Assembly: GCA_017480285.1 (NCBI GenBank)
Contig: JAFVAX010000100.1
Coordinates: 21,143 to 85,142, forward strand
Length of the DNA: 64,000 bases
Direction: 5' to 3'
Source: Paludibacteraceae bacterium
Lineage (GTDB): Bacteria; Bacteroidota; Bacteroidia; Bacteroidales; Paludibacteraceae
Positions 28,017 to 38,369 of this stretch are shown here, piece by piece. The position numbers and the translations under genes were made by a program. The first letter of the stretch is position 1; every line of letters starts with the position of its first letter. The notes beneath the pieces were generated by a model that did not search any database, was not told where the DNA came from, and saw nothing but the letters and a program-made list of their open reading frames with translations.

Positions 28017-28570
28017 GCTACAACTATTATATACTGCTCGTTTTGTTCCACAATGGTCAGTTTGTATTTCTCTTTTGTAGGTATTATCTGTGCGTCAAAA
28101 CTGCAATTTTCCCCGATTTCATCGGTAAAAATCTCTATTTCTTCGCCCAAATATCCCGCTTTTTTGCCGGCAGTCTTGAATATCGCTTCTTTGGCGCACC
28201 AGCACTTGCAGAGGTTCTCAAGTGTCATTGTCATACCCTTTTGCTCTTTCTTAGACAAGTATTTGTCTTTGACTCTCTGCAATCGGTCGCTTATGTTTTC
28301 AATATCTACCCCTATCTCTTTTTTCGATACTGCTACTGCCAAATGCGTCCTTGAGTGTGAAATACTTAAAAAAACTCCGTTTTCATCGGTATTTTTATTC
28401 TCAATATATGGTTTGCCTTCGTCAGTATGCTTGAGTTCTATGTCTTTGCCGAAAATATGTTGTAATAGTGCATTTTCAGCATTTATCTCGCTTTCCCGTT
28501 TATTGCCTCTCTGCTCAAAGGGCATGCAAAAAACTTCGCTTTCATCGGATATTTTATATCGTTTTATCAT
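28004..28570 (-). CDS. 4'-phosphopantetheinyl transferase superfamily protein
   Basis: The enzyme moves the phosphopantetheine arm of CoA onto carrier proteins. This 188-residue Sfp/AcpT-like protein has the hallmark GVDIENISDR (magnesium-binding) and CWCAKEAIFKTAGKK motifs, with SISHSRTHLAVAVS before them. It overlaps gldD by 4 bp and the GGGPS-TadA gene by 13 bp. A PPTase next to a GGGP synthase and gldD/gldE is, as I recall, a common Bacteroidales arrangement. The carrier-protein target is not visible here. Confidence 0.9.
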   Translation of the reverse strand: MIKRYKISDESEVFCMPFEQRGNKRESEINAENALLQHIFGKDIELKHTDEGKPYIENKNTDENGVFLSISHSRTHLAVAVSKKEIGVDIENISDRLQRVKDKYLSKKEQKGMTMTLENLCKCWCAKEAIFKTAGKKAGYLGEEIEIFTDEIGENCSFDAQIIPTKEKYKLTIVEQNEQYIIVVAWAY

Positions 28571-29133
28571 TGCCAGCGAAACGATTCTATCATGTGTCGT
28601 ATGTCCTTTTTCAGGAAAGTCAGCACGGGTGCAAGTGAGTCCTCTTTGGGCGGACAGTTGAAATAGACCGATACACGGAAGAAGTTTGCCGTGCTGTCTG
28701 TTACATAAAACTGAAGCGGTGATGCCGTGTTGCCCTCTAATTCATAATAAACCCCATAGATATTCTCTTCAGGGTTTTCGTAGTCTTGTTCGGGTATGCC
28801 CGTCGCAATAGACGCATGTTTGTATATAAACGCTTGTGCATCGTCCGACAGACTGCGCAGGTTGTCCCTGACAGGCAGGTATGTACAATGTACATCTACA
28901 TTAAATGCCTTATAATGAAGGTTAAGCCAGTATTTTTCTTCTCTGTCTTTCAGTTCTTTTATATCTGCATAACACGAGTAATCAAAACTGTACGGATATG
29001 TCTTGTCGCTGAACTTCTGATAGCAAGTGTCAGGTATGTGAATACGCCAATAACCCGTCGGTTTGGGTGTACGACGCGTATCACAACCTGCCAAAACAAC
29101 GGCCAATACAATTATATATAATAACTTACGCAT
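28567..29133 (-). CDS. gldD: gliding motility lipoprotein GldD
   Basis: This 188-residue lipoprotein has the signal MRKLLYIIVLAVVLAGC (lipobox LAGC, Cys17). The GldD-like N-terminus is PTGYWRIHIPDTCYQKF, and a region near YGVYYELEGNTASPLQFYVTDST is followed by the typical FRVSVYFNCPPKEDSLAPVL. GldD is needed for gliding and type IX secretion-linked functions in Flavobacterium, but it also occurs in non-gliding Bacteroidales. It overlaps gldE by 8 bp and the PPTase gene by 4 bp. Confidence 0.9.
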   Translation of the reverse strand: MRKLLYIIVLAVVLAGCDTRRTPKPTGYWRIHIPDTCYQKFSDKTYPYSFDYSCYADIKELKDREEKYWLNLHYKAFNVDVHCTYLPVRDNLRSLSDDAQAFIYKHASIATGIPEQDYENPEENIYGVYYELEGNTASPLQFYVTDSTANFFRVSVYFNCPPKEDSLAPVLTFLKKDIRHMIESFRWQ

Positions 29134-30433
29134 TGCTCTTGATTTTTACTTTTATTGTTTTTATTCTTTTTCTTGTTACTGATACCACTTCAAATATATA
29201 GTTCTTATATTCAAGTTTCTCGCCTTTCTTCGGGAAATCACCTTTCAGTTCAAGCACCAGTCCCGCCAATGTCTCAACCTCACCGTCAATCTTTTCGAAA
29301 TCGTCTTCGTCAACATCTAAAACCTTGTAGAAATCGTTGAGCAATATCTTGCCGTCAAACAGGTATTCTGTATCGTTTATTTGTGTGAAAAGGCGCTCAT
29401 CTTCGTCGTATTCATCGGCTATATCGCCTACAATTTCCTCAAGCACATCTTCAAGCGTAACAAGTCCTGCCGTTCCGCCATATTCGTCAACTACTATCGC
29501 TAAATGTATTTTTTGTTCCTGAAACTCAGTGAAAAGGTCATCTAATTTTTTGCTTTCAGGTACGAAATATGCCGGTCTTACCAATGTTTGCCAACGGAAG
29601 TTTCTTGGTTTGTCAAGATGAGCAATCAAGTCTTTGGCAAACAAGATGCCTTTTATATTGTCGGTTGAGCCGGCATAAACGGGAATACGCGAGTAGCCCG
29701 AGTCAGTGATGACATGTAACAGCTGCTTGAAATCTGATTTTATGTCCACTGCCACAATGTCCAATCTCGGACGCATAATATCGCTTACCTCTATGTTGCC
29801 GAACTTGGTTATACCCTCAAGTATCTCTTTCTCTTCCTCCGATTCGACATGCGTCAGTTCAACGGCTTGCGACAACTCATCCATCGTCGGTACATGATGA
29901 CTGCTGTGCTCAACGCTCTGTTCTACTATCGATGTCGATTTGATAAGCAAAAGCGAAAAAGGCTTCAGCAGAACCGACAATACAGTTAGCCCGGGTGCAG
30001 CAAACCTTGAAACACGCACCGGCGACAAGGTCGCATAAACCTTAGGAGTTATCTCGCTTACTAACAGCAAAAGAAAAGTAATAACCACGGTCTCAATCAG
30101 GAACTCCAACCACTGATGCCCCCAAAAATCAAATACCTGACTTGTGAAAAATGCTAAAAGAAGGGTTATTACAATGTTTACAAAATTGTTGGTTATCAAA
30201 ATCGTAGCCAATAGCCTGTTGGGATTTTCCAAAAGCGACAACACCTGTTTTGAGCGCATGTCATCGTTTTCCGCAAGTTTCTCTTTGTCCTTCGGCGTAA
30301 GCGAGAAAAAAGCAGTCTCCGACGAAGAGATATATGCCGATAAAAACAAACCTAAAACGGCAAGACTTAAGGCAAACCATGGGGTTATGCCGTATGCCGT
30401 ATCTCTGATTATTGAAAAAACTACTAAAATCAT
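29126..30433 (-). CDS. gldE: gliding motility-associated CNNM/CorC-type protein GldE
   Basis: This 435-residue protein has an N-terminal DUF21/CNNM membrane domain with three or four helices (about 15-160, including SSSETAFFSLTPKDKEKL). Two CBS domains follow (about 210-335; IMRPRLDIVAVDI and VVDEYGGTAGLVTLEDVLEEIVGDI), then a CorC_HlyC transporter-associated domain at the end. Position immediately before gldD identifies it as GldE rather than a generic CorC. Its role in gliding or secretion is not clear, and related proteins affect magnesium handling. It is the first gene of the overlapping minus-strand operon. Confidence 0.9.
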   Translation of the reverse strand: MILVVFSIIRDTAYGITPWFALSLAVLGLFLSAYISSSETAFFSLTPKDKEKLAENDDMRSKQVLSLLENPNRLLATILITNNFVNIVITLLLAFFTSQVFDFWGHQWLEFLIETVVITFLLLLVSEITPKVYATLSPVRVSRFAAPGLTVLSVLLKPFSLLLIKSTSIVEQSVEHSSHHVPTMDELSQAVELTHVESEEEKEILEGITKFGNIEVSDIMRPRLDIVAVDIKSDFKQLLHVITDSGYSRIPVYAGSTDNIKGILFAKDLIAHLDKPRNFRWQTLVRPAYFVPESKKLDDLFTEFQEQKIHLAIVVDEYGGTAGLVTLEDVLEEIVGDIADEYDEDERLFTQINDTEYLFDGKILLNDFYKVLDVDEDDFEKIDGEVETLAGLVLELKGDFPKKGEKLEYKNYIFEVVSVTRKRIKTIKVKIKSNA

Positions 30434-30555
30434 AAATTTTTACATTTCCGACTACAAAAATAATCATTTTTCTTGAAAAACTGAAAAATGTGAGTATTTT
30501 TTATTATCTTTGTAGGAAATTTGTGTATTTTTTGCTATTTTTGTGCAAAACAAGT

Positions 30556-33500
30556 ATGAAAAATTATATGACTCAAACAAAAACATGTCTTTTGGTCGCA
30601 TTTTTGTTGTGCCTAACCCAACTTAATGCCCAACACTCGGAAATCTATGTGCATCCTGATGCCAAGTATCACGATGCGGTAATGCTCTATCAAGAGGGCA
30701 AATTTGAGGCTTCGGAGTTTTCACTCAACCAATACTTTGGAACTGAATTTGCAGAGCAGGCAGCCTACTTGCATGTGGCAAACGCTTTCAGTATGCGAAA
30801 AAAGAACGCATTAGACCTCGCCAAAAACTACCTGCAAGCACATCCTTATACACCATATTTAAGCGATGTGAACTTCATTATCGGTACCTTGCAACTCGAG
30901 AAGAAGAAGTATAAACAAGCATTGAAGTGCTTCGAAAAAGTGCAGATAAAAGAGTTGGAACGCCCACACCAACAAGATTTTATGTTTAATTGCGCTTATG
31001 CTTTTGTTCAGGAAAAACAATACGAAAAAGCACTCGGTATGTTTGCTCGTCTTGAAAACACTGACGAGAAACGGCAAAACGATGTAACTTACTATACCGC
31101 CTATTGCCACTATATGCTCTCAGAATATGAGAGTGCATTGGACGGCTTTATGAAAATTGAAAACACTAATGCCTACAAAAAGACTGCACCATATTACATT
31201 GTGCAAATCAACTATATATTAAGGCAATATGATGAGGTTTATGACCGTGCTGAGACTTTGCTAAAAGAGCAACCCGCCAACGAGAAAAATGCCGAACTGC
31301 ACCGTATCTTAGGCGAGATTTATTACCAAAATCAAAAATATGACCAAGCAGTCAATCATTTGCTTGAGTATGAGAAACTGACTGCTCAAAAAGGTGAGAA
31401 ACTGATGCGTGAAGATGTCTATCTGCTCGGTATGTCCTACTACGAGATGAAACAGTGGGAAAAAGCAAGCATTTATCTGAAAAAAGTCGATAAACCTGAC
31501 GATGCACTCTCCCAGAATGCTTGCTACCACCTTGGAAACACTTACATTAAGTTAGGGCAGTTCGACCAAGCCAAAATGCAGTATATGAGTGCATCCAAAC
31601 TGTCGTTCAACCCCACTATAAAAGAGCAGGCGGCTTACAACTATGCTCTGACAACTTATAAGTCAAGCACTCCTCTCGGCGAGAGTGTTGTCGCTTTCAC
31701 TGATTTCTTGCGCGACTATCCTAACTCAACCTACAGAGATACCGTATATCACTTGCTTTCAGATGCTTTCATCACTTCGAAAAACTATTCTGCAGCACTC
31801 TCGGCTTTGGATAGTATCCACCCCGTTACACCCGAACTGAACCGTACAAAGCAATACCTTCGTTATCAGTTAGGTAGCGACGCCTTCTTGCAAAATCGCT
31901 ACGGCGCGGCTATCCCTTGGCTTGATAAAGTGATTGAAAATGAGCAAGGTAACACTGCTTACAAAGCAGAAGCCATCTATCTTCGTGGTGAAGCAGAATA
32001 TCGTATCAACAAGTTAGATGCCGCCCGCGACGATATGTTGCAGTTCTTACAACTTGACGAGGCGACACAAAGCAAAAATAAGCAATCAGCACAATATACT
32101 TTAGCTTATACCTATTTTTCCAAACAGGAATACGACCAAGCCAAGACGCTCTTCGAGCAATATGTCAAATCAGTGCCACAAACAGATCCTACTTATGCCG
32201 ACGCTCTCAACCGCTTGGCTGACTGCTACTTCGTCAAGCGCGATTTTATCAACGCAGAGAAGTATTATGCCCAGACAGTTGCACTCGGACAAAAAGGTAG
32301 CGACTATGCTATGTATCAGCGGGGTTATATCCTCGGTTTGATGCACCGCTACGAAGATAAAGTTAAAGTTATGGAGAACCTTGTCAGGCAGTTCCCGCGT
32401 TCCGACTTTGCCGACGATGCTCTCTACGAGTCCGCCCGTGCTGAACTGCAACGCCACCACAGCGAAGCTGCACTCAATGCCTACGAGCGTCTGCTGAAAA
32501 ACTATCCAAATGCACCAATGGCGCGTAAGGCGGCACTCGAGAAAGGTATGGTCTATTACAACGAACAGAAAAACGCAGAAGCCATCGCTGCCTATAAGTT
32601 CGTGATAAACAAGTATTCAGGCTCCGAAGAAGCATACACCGCACTCGATGCACTCGAGAAAATATATGTTGAGACAAATCAAGTTCAGGAATATCTGACA
32701 TACATCAAATCCATAGGGAAGATGCGTATGCAGATAGATGCGCAAGAAGACTCGCTTGTCTATACTGCCGCCGAAAGGCAATATCTGTTTGGCAACTATA
32801 CTGAAGCCGCCGCAGGCCTAAGCCGTTATGTTGAGCAGTTCTGCGATGCAGGCAGAAACTGCCAGTTGGCACGCTACTACCTTGCTGACTCTTACTATCG
32901 TATCGGACAGAAAGACGAAGCCCTCAAAGCATATAGCGCCATTGGCGAACACGAAGGCAGTCCATATCTTGAAGAGGCTGTCATGCGAATGGCGGAGATA
33001 ACCTACGACAACAAGCAGTTCAACCTCTCTCAACAACATTTTGTTCAACTTGAGAAACTGTCTTCAACACTGGAAAATACTAACATCGCCCGACTTGGAC
33101 AGTTGAGATGTGCTTTCCAACTCAAAGATACAACCAATATCGTATCATCTGCAACCACACTTATCACCGATCCTTCGCTCAATGCCGAACGACACGCCGA
33201 AGCCTTCTACGACAGAGCATTTGCTTATATATGGCAAAACGATACCGTCAAAGCCATCGATGATATGCGACAAATAGCAAACGACACCCGTACCGCTATG
33301 GGAGCAGAAGCCAACTATCGTATCGCTGAATGGCAGTATGGGCAAGGTCTGCTCGACGATGCTGAAAACAGTATCATGCGCTTTGCCGCTATGAACACAC
33401 AGCATCAGTACTGGCTCGCACGAAGTTTCATCGTTCTTGCCGACATCTACCTTGACAGGGGCGACTGGTTCCAAGCAAAACAGTATCTCTTAAGTCTCAA

Positions 33501-33624
33501 AACCAACTATCGCAATCAGGACGACGTACAACCTATGATTGACAGCCGGTTGGAGAGTATTGATAAACAACATCAACAGACAGAACAGCAACCTATTGAA
33601 GAAAACGAAAATGAAGAAGACTAA
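30556..33624 (+). CDS. large secreted tetratricopeptide-repeat protein
   Basis: This 1022-residue protein starts with a signal peptide (MTQTKTCLLVAFLLCLTQLNA). It is then almost entirely TPR-like helical repeats, seen as recurring YxxAxxxFxxxLxxYPxS patterns from about residue 40 to 1000, with an acidic tail, [11 protein letters not shown]. The ATG at 30556 is chosen because the longer frame from 30490 would run through promoter-like TATCTTTG and TATTTTTG boxes (30505-30543). It overlaps the following beta-barrel gene by 14 bp, so the two are coupled. The N-terminus looks periplasmic, suggesting a scaffold or partner for an outer-membrane protein. Confidence 0.85.
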   Translation: MKNYMTQTKTCLLVAFLLCLTQLNAQHSEIYVHPDAKYHDAVMLYQEGKFEASEFSLNQYFGTEFAEQAAYLHVANAFSMRKKNALDLAKNYLQAHPYTPYLSDVNFIIGTLQLEKKKYKQALKCFEKVQIKELERPHQQDFMFNCAYAFVQEKQYEKALGMFARLENTDEKRQNDVTYYTAYCHYMLSEYESALDGFMKIENTNAYKKTAPYYIVQINYILRQYDEVYDRAETLLKEQPANEKNAELHRILGEIYYQNQKYDQAVNHLLEYEKLTAQKGEKLMREDVYLLGMSYYEMKQWEKASIYLKKVDKPDDALSQNACYHLGNTYIKLGQFDQAKMQYMSASKLSFNPTIKEQAAYNYALTTYKSSTPLGESVVAFTDFLRDYPNSTYRDTVYHLLSDAFITSKNYSAALSALDSIHPVTPELNRTKQYLRYQLGSDAFLQNRYGAAIPWLDKVIENEQGNTAYKAEAIYLRGEAEYRINKLDAARDDMLQFLQLDEATQSKNKQSAQYTLAYTYFSKQEYDQAKTLFEQYVKSVPQTDPTYADALNRLADCYFVKRDFINAEKYYAQTVALGQKGSDYAMYQRGYILGLMHRYEDKVKVMENLVRQFPRSDFADDALYESARAELQRHHSEAALNAYERLLKNYPNAPMARKAALEKGMVYYNEQKNAEAIAAYKFVINKYSGSEEAYTALDALEKIYVETNQVQEYLTYIKSIGKMRMQIDAQEDSLVYTAAERQYLFGNYTEAAAGLSRYVEQFCDAGRNCQLARYYLADSYYRIGQKDEALKAYSAIGEHEGSPYLEEAVMRMAEITYDNKQFNLSQQHFVQLEKLSSTLENTNIARLGQLRCAFQLKDTTNIVSSATTLITDPSLNAERHAEAFYDRAFAYIWQNDTVKAIDDMRQIANDTRTAMGAEANYRIAEWQYGQGLLDDAENSIMRFAAMNTQHQYWLARSFIVLADIYLDRGDWFQAKQYLLSLKTNYRNQDDVQPMIDSRLESIDKQHQQTEQQPIEENENEED

Positions 33625-35338
33625 TATAACCCTATGCGCACTTTTCGTAACTTGTATGTTATGGGCGCAACAAGACAGTATTTTTGAGCGTTCTGTCATG
33701 GTGGAACGCGATTTCCAACCCGTTGTGGAAAAGGCTAAAAAAGTGAATACCACCCCCGACATCCTTGAGGCTGTGGTTGACGCTACCGAGCCCGACTTCT
33801 CCAACTACAACGAACCTATGGAGAAAGCCCACAACATCACACCTATGGGACATGTGGATATGCACTTCCCCATGCCCGAACAGAAACATGGTTTCTTGCG
33901 CGTGGGAGGCGGATACATCGGCTCTATGCTCGATTTCCACTATACTACGGTCAATGACAACCAACTGCTTTTCGGTGTGCGTGCCTCACATCTTGGCAAC
34001 TGGAACAGAAAAACACTATCGCATACCTCTGTCGGACTGAACCTCAACAAGGCGTTCCGAAAGATGGAACTGTTCTTCGATGCCGATGCAACCGAGATTT
34101 TCTTCGTCCGCTATGGTCGTTATTTCAACTATACCAACCAAAACAAACGCACAGGCGAGTTCGTAGGAATAAAAAAATTCTCCGACTACCTATCTGAAGA
34201 CAAAGGCAGCCATTGGGAAGTCAATAGCCATATCGGTATCCGCTCGGCCGGCAAAAGCCCGTGGAAATACTATGTCCAAACAGGCTACGAAGGCTTCGTC
34301 ATGGGTAAGAAACAAGCCGAACACATGATTAACTCCAATGTAGGTGTGGCGTGGGAAAGCAAGAACCACCATGTCGGACTTGATGTCAATCTCGTTGACC
34401 ATTTCTTTACCGCCGACATGGACGGTTTCGAGTTCTCGGACTTCTACATAAGCCGTGGCGACACAGTAGCGGAAAGCCACCATACACTTAAGATCCGTCC
34501 GTACTACGAACTGCTTCTGAAACGCTTTACTTTGCACCTCGGTGTGAACCTCGATATGAGTTTTAACAAAGGCAAAGTGTTCCAACCCTCGCCAAATGTC
34601 AGTTTCGAATGGCTCATCGCACCCGAGTGGGTTACACTCTTTGGTCATGCCACGGGCGACTATCAGGTCATTTCCGTACGCGACCACTTCCGCTTCAACC
34701 GCTACTTGTATGCACAAAACGAATTGGCAAGTTCAAGTTCCAGAACCTACAACCTTGTAGATGCTATGCTCGGACTCAAACTGCACCCGCATACCGACCT
34801 CCTTTTGTCCGTCTTTGCAGGATATAACTATACCAAAGACGATGTATTCTATGTACCTGACACAAAGGGTTATACAACACTCGTCGGATTCAACCATACA
34901 CACTGGACTGTCGGCATGAACCTTAATTATCATTATCAAGACATAGTAAAACTCTCCTTCAATGCCTTCTATAACCTTTGGAACATGCTCAAAACAAACG
35001 GAGTGGACGCCTACAAAGACTACGGACTTGGCAACTGGCAAGTGCTCGACCGACCCGCTTGGGGAATAGACCTCCGTCTTGACTATAACATCAACCAGAA
35101 ATGGAGTCTCTATAGCGACAACCATTTTGCAGGTGGCAGACACTTCCTTGACCTGAACATGCAGGCAGTCAAAGCACGACCGCTTATCGACCTGAACTTA
35201 GGCGCACAATATGCAGTCAGAAAAAATATATCACTCTTCCTGCAACTCAACAACTTTATCAACTGGAAAGCCGATATTTTCTATGCTTACCAGACACAAG
35301 GCATCAACGGAATGATTGGACTTAATTGGGTATTCTAA
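33611..35338 (+). CDS. putative outer-membrane beta-barrel protein
   Basis: The 575-residue protein starts at the ATG at 33611, inside the end of the TPR gene. It has a signal peptide ([19 protein letters not shown]), then a short periplasmic stretch ([30 protein letters not shown]). From about residue 95 it has a long run of alternating strands rich in Tyr, Trp and Phe, ending in a terminal aromatic residue (GLNWVF), which is typical of outer-membrane barrels. I do not recognise a named family. The coupling with the TPR gene suggests a two-part outer-membrane system. Confidence 0.8.
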   Translation: MKKTNITLCALFVTCMLWAQQDSIFERSVMVERDFQPVVEKAKKVNTTPDILEAVVDATEPDFSNYNEPMEKAHNITPMGHVDMHFPMPEQKHGFLRVGGGYIGSMLDFHYTTVNDNQLLFGVRASHLGNWNRKTLSHTSVGLNLNKAFRKMELFFDADATEIFFVRYGRYFNYTNQNKRTGEFVGIKKFSDYLSEDKGSHWEVNSHIGIRSAGKSPWKYYVQTGYEGFVMGKKQAEHMINSNVGVAWESKNHHVGLDVNLVDHFFTADMDGFEFSDFYISRGDTVAESHHTLKIRPYYELLLKRFTLHLGVNLDMSFNKGKVFQPSPNVSFEWLIAPEWVTLFGHATGDYQVISVRDHFRFNRYLYAQNELASSSSRTYNLVDAMLGLKLHPHTDLLLSVFAGYNYTKDDVFYVPDTKGYTTLVGFNHTHWTVGMNLNYHYQDIVKLSFNAFYNLWNMLKTNGVDAYKDYGLGNWQVLDRPAWGIDLRLDYNINQKWSLYSDNHFAGGRHFLDLNMQAVKARPLIDLNLGAQYAVRKNISLFLQLNNFINWKADIFYAYQTQGINGMIGLNWVF

Positions 35339-35369
35339 CCCTCATCCTGAACTTGTTTCAGGATCTAAT
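35338..35369 (+). repeat. dispersed palindromic repeat, copy 4
   Basis: ACCCTCATCCTGAACTTGTTTCAGGATCT starts at the stop codon of the beta-barrel gene and lies just before lepA. It belongs to the family seen after prmC. Confidence 0.85.
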
Positions 35370-35382
35370 AAACAACCAAACA

Positions 35383-37203
35383 ATGCAAAACATTCGTAAT
35401 TTCTGTATAATAGCACATATTGACCACGGTAAATCAACGCTTGCTGACCGCCTTTTGGAATATACCAAAACGGTAGAAGGCAAAGTGTCGGAAAATCAGG
35501 TGCTCGATGATATGGATTTGGAAAAAGAGCGTGGTATTACCATCAAAAGCCACGCCATCCAAATGCAGTACAAATATACACCTCATTCTGAACTTGTTTC
35601 AGGATTTCCTTCCGAAGGTGTTTATACATTGAACCTCATCGACACTCCGGGGCATGTGGACTTCTCATACGAGGTGAGCCGCTCAATAGCCGCCTGTGAA
35701 GGGGCACTTCTCGTTGTGGATGCCTCGCAAGGTGTGCAGGCACAAACAATCTCCAACCTCTATATGGCTCTTGAACACGACCTTGAGATTATCCCCGTCA
35801 TGAATAAGTGCGATATGGACTCTGCCATGCCCGACATGGTGGAAGATGAGATAGTCGAACTCTTAGGCTGCAAACGCGAGGAGATAATTCGTGCAAGTGG
35901 CAAGACCGGACAAGGCGTTGAAGAAATCTTGCAAGCCATCGTTGAGCGCATACCCGCCCCAAAAGGCGACCCCGAAGCACCGCTCCAATGCCTTATCTTC
36001 GACTCTGTGTTCAACTCTTTCCGTGGCATAATAGCATATTTCAAAATTGTTAACGGCACAATCCGTACCGGCGACCTCGTCAAGTTCTTCAACACCGGCA
36101 AAGAATACGATGCCGACGAGATAGGAGTGCTCAAACTCGATATGCAACCCTGCAAACAACTCTCTGCCGGAAATGTTGGATATATTATCTCAGGTATCAA
36201 AACATCTACCGAAGTCAAAGTGGGCGATACTATAACTCAAGTCAACCGACCTTGCGAAAAGGCTATCGAAGGTTTCGAAGAAGTCAAACCTATGGTATTC
36301 GCCGGTGTCTATCCTATCGAAGCCGAAGACTATGAGAACCTTCGCGCCTCGCTCGAGAAACTGCAACTCAACGATGCCTCACTAACCTTCACACCTGAAT
36401 CGTCGGTGGCTCTCGGTTTTGGTTTCCGTTGCGGGTTCCTCGGACTTTTGCACATGGAAATAGTGCAAGAACGACTCGACCGAGAGTTTGACATGGATGT
36501 CATCACAACCGTACCCAATGTATCGTATAATGTATATGACAAACATCTCAACAAGATAGAGGTGCACAACCCTGCCGGTATGCCCGATATTGCCGTTATC
36601 GACCATATCGAAGAGCCGTTCATTCGCGCATCTATCATTACTGCTACTACATACATAGGCAACATCATGACCCTCTGCCTTGGCAAGCGCGGCGAACTTG
36701 TCAAGCAGGAATATATATCAGGTAATCGTGTGGAGATACTCTTCGACCTGCCACTCGGCGAGATAGTTATCGATTTCTACGACAAACTCAAAAGTATATC
36801 AAAAGGTTATGCTTCGTTCGACTACCATCCCAATGGTTTCCGACAGTCCGATTTGGTCAAACTCGACATCCTCTTGAACGGCGAGCAAGTTGACGCTCTA
36901 TCAACTCTTACCCACCGCTCTAATGCTGTCGATTTCGGGCGGCGTATGTGTGAGAAACTCAAGGAGTTATTACCTCGTCAGCAGTTTGATATCGCTATTC
37001 AAGCCGCTATCGGACAGAAGATTATCGCCCGAGAAACGGTCAAACAGGTCCGCAAGGATGTAACTGCCAAATGCTATGGTGGTGATGTCAGTCGTAAGCG
37101 CAAACTGCTCGAGAAGCAAAAACGCGGCAAGAAAAGAATGAAGCAAATAGGTAATGTCGAAGTCCCGCAAAAAGCCTTCCTCGCCGTACTGAAATTAGAC
37201 TGA
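35383..37203 (+). CDS. lepA: elongation factor 4 (LepA) with a repeat-derived insertion
   Basis: LepA is a ribosomal GTPase that helps translation under stress. The protein has the G1 motif [10 protein letters not shown]3 DTPGH, G4 NKCD, the EF2-like domains, and the unique C-terminal domain ending [23 protein letters not shown]. The ATG at 35383 begins [16 protein letters not shown], as in homologues. The earlier ATG at 35326 would read through a repeat. Residues 67-75 (PHSELVSGF) are encoded by another copy of the dispersed repeat and interrupt the short hairpin before [11 protein letters not shown]. The protein is 606 residues, about ten longer than most. All motifs are intact, so it probably still works. 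Confidence 0.95.
   Translation: MQNIRNFCIIAHIDHGKSTLADRLLEYTKTVEGKVSENQVLDDMDLEKERGITIKSHAIQMQYKYTPHSELVSGFPSEGVYTLNLIDTPGHVDFSYEVSRSIAACEGALLVVDASQGVQAQTISNLYMALEHDLEIIPVMNKCDMDSAMPDMVEDEIVELLGCKREEIIRASGKTGQGVEEILQAIVERIPAPKGDPEAPLQCLIFDSVFNSFRGIIAYFKIVNGTIRTGDLVKFFNTGKEYDADEIGVLKLDMQPCKQLSAGNVGYIISGIKTSTEVKVGDTITQVNRPCEKAIEGFEEVKPMVFAGVYPIEAEDYENLRASLEKLQLNDASLTFTPESSVALGFGFRCGFLGLLHMEIVQERLDREFDMDVITTVPNVSYNVYDKHLNKIEVHNPAGMPDIAVIDHIEEPFIRASIITATTYIGNIMTLCLGKRGELVKQEYISGNRVEILFDLPLGEIVIDFYDKLKSISKGYASFDYHPNGFRQSDLVKLDILLNGEQVDALSTLTHRSNAVDFGRRMCEKLKELLPRQQFDIAIQAAIGQKIIARETVKQVRKDVTAKCYGGDVSRKRKLLEKQKRGKKRMKQIGNVEVPQKAFLAVLKLD
35581..35606 (+). repeat. dispersed palindromic repeat, copy 5, inside lepA
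   Basis: CCTCATTCTGAACTTGTTTCAGGATT matches the intergenic copies almost base for base but lies in frame inside lepA, in a loop between two strands of the GTPase domain. It is the only copy in the window wholly inside a gene. Confidence 0.9.
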
Positions 37204-37242
37204 AAAGATAGTATTTTTACTTTTATTTACAACAAAAAACAC

Positions 37243-37288
37243 AAATTCTTTGCAAATTTGGTTATTTGCAAAGAATTTTGTATATTTG
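37243..37288 (+). promoter_or_regulatory. 15-bp inverted repeat overlapping the promoter of an AT-rich gene
   Basis: AAATTCTTTGCAAAT at 37243-37257 and its exact complement ATTTGCAAAGAATTT at 37264-37278 flank a TTGGTT loop. The same segment contains the TTTG box (37257-37260), 20 bp before TATATTTG (37281-37288). The repeat therefore overlaps a promoter and could be an operator, although an RNA hairpin ending the lepA transcript is also possible. A near-identical block precedes asnS. Confidence 0.65.
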
Positions 37289-37323
37289 AGCGTATTTCCA
37301 AAATTTAATAATTAACGATTGAT

Positions 37324-38277
37324 TTGAAAAAATATTATTGTTTTATATTATTTTTTTCTATACAGATATCTGCATTTGCAGACCATACTTATTTTCCTAA
37401 TGAAATAGAGTGGACGCTGCTTAAAACTGATTGTTATTTGTTTGGTGGAGACGATAATAAAATATATCGAGTAAAAATAAAAATTGAAAAAGACACTATT
37501 ATAAGTAATAAAAAGTATCAAATTATTGAAAATATACCTATTCGTTCGGATGGAAACAAAGTTTATTGTTATATAAAAAAAGATAATAATATATTTGAAG
37601 ATTTTCTGTTATATGATTTTGATTTAAAAGTGGGAGATTCAATATTAACAGCTTACCCTTTAGAATTGGAAACAAATAGTATGTTTAGAGAGGCATATTA
37701 TAATTTATGGAAATATACGACTTTATATTATGATTATGTCAAAGAGATTGATACTATAGTACTTAATGATGGTCGATTAGCAAAAAAAATAGAATATACT
37801 TATATGCGACCATCTGACATAGAATATATTGGAAGTGTTGGGGCTTCACTATTTACACCGATATCAAAAGTGGATTCCTGTTTTGATGTATCTCTTGCTT
37901 GTTGTTCGGTTGATGGTTGTCCAATATATGAGAGTTGGAGCAATGCGTGTTCAGAAAATAATATGATAGAAGATTCTGAAAATAAACAAATTTTATTTAA
38001 TATTGATAATCAAATATTAGAAATAGAAAATTATTGTAAAATAGAAAGTGTTAAAATATATTATATAGATGGAACTTTGGTATGTAATTCTTTTATTGAC
38101 AACAATAACATTCCACTACCTTGTAAGCCGAAGAATTTGCAAAAATGCAATGATAATAAACAAAAATACTATTACTATGTTGATTTATCTTCTTTACCTT
38201 TCGGAAACTACATACTAATCCTTTTAGATGAAAAAGGTAATAAAAAAATAAAAAAAATTATTAAGTTATACAACTAA
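37324..38277 (+). CDS. AT-rich secreted protein of unknown function
   Basis: This 317-residue protein starts at a TTG at 37324, the only usable start near the signal peptide (MKKYYCFILFFSIQISAFA). The body is rich in Lys, Asn, Ile and Tyr, and its codons end mostly in A or T, unlike the neighbouring lepA and asnS. The last 90 residues (VKIYYIDGTLV to YILILLDEKGNKKIKKIIKLYN) resemble a type IX-type sorting domain. No known enzyme domain was recognised. The composition suggests horizontal gain or weak selection. Its promoter carries the inverted repeat shared with asnS. Confidence 0.7.
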   Translation: MKKYYCFILFFSIQISAFADHTYFPNEIEWTLLKTDCYLFGGDDNKIYRVKIKIEKDTIISNKKYQIIENIPIRSDGNKVYCYIKKDNNIFEDFLLYDFDLKVGDSILTAYPLELETNSMFREAYYNLWKYTTLYYDYVKEIDTIVLNDGRLAKKIEYTYMRPSDIEYIGSVGASLFTPISKVDSCFDVSLACCSVDGCPIYESWSNACSENNMIEDSENKQILFNIDNQILEIENYCKIESVKIYYIDGTLVCNSFIDNNNIPLPCKPKNLQKCNDNKQKYYYYVDLSSLPFGNYILILLDEKGNKKIKKIIKLYN

Positions 38278-38369
38278 TAAATTTGTTATTAAATTTTTAA
38301 CGAATTGTTGATATAAAGTAAATGTGAAAAAACCGAAGAGACAATGGGATATAACAGTCGTTATTAGTT

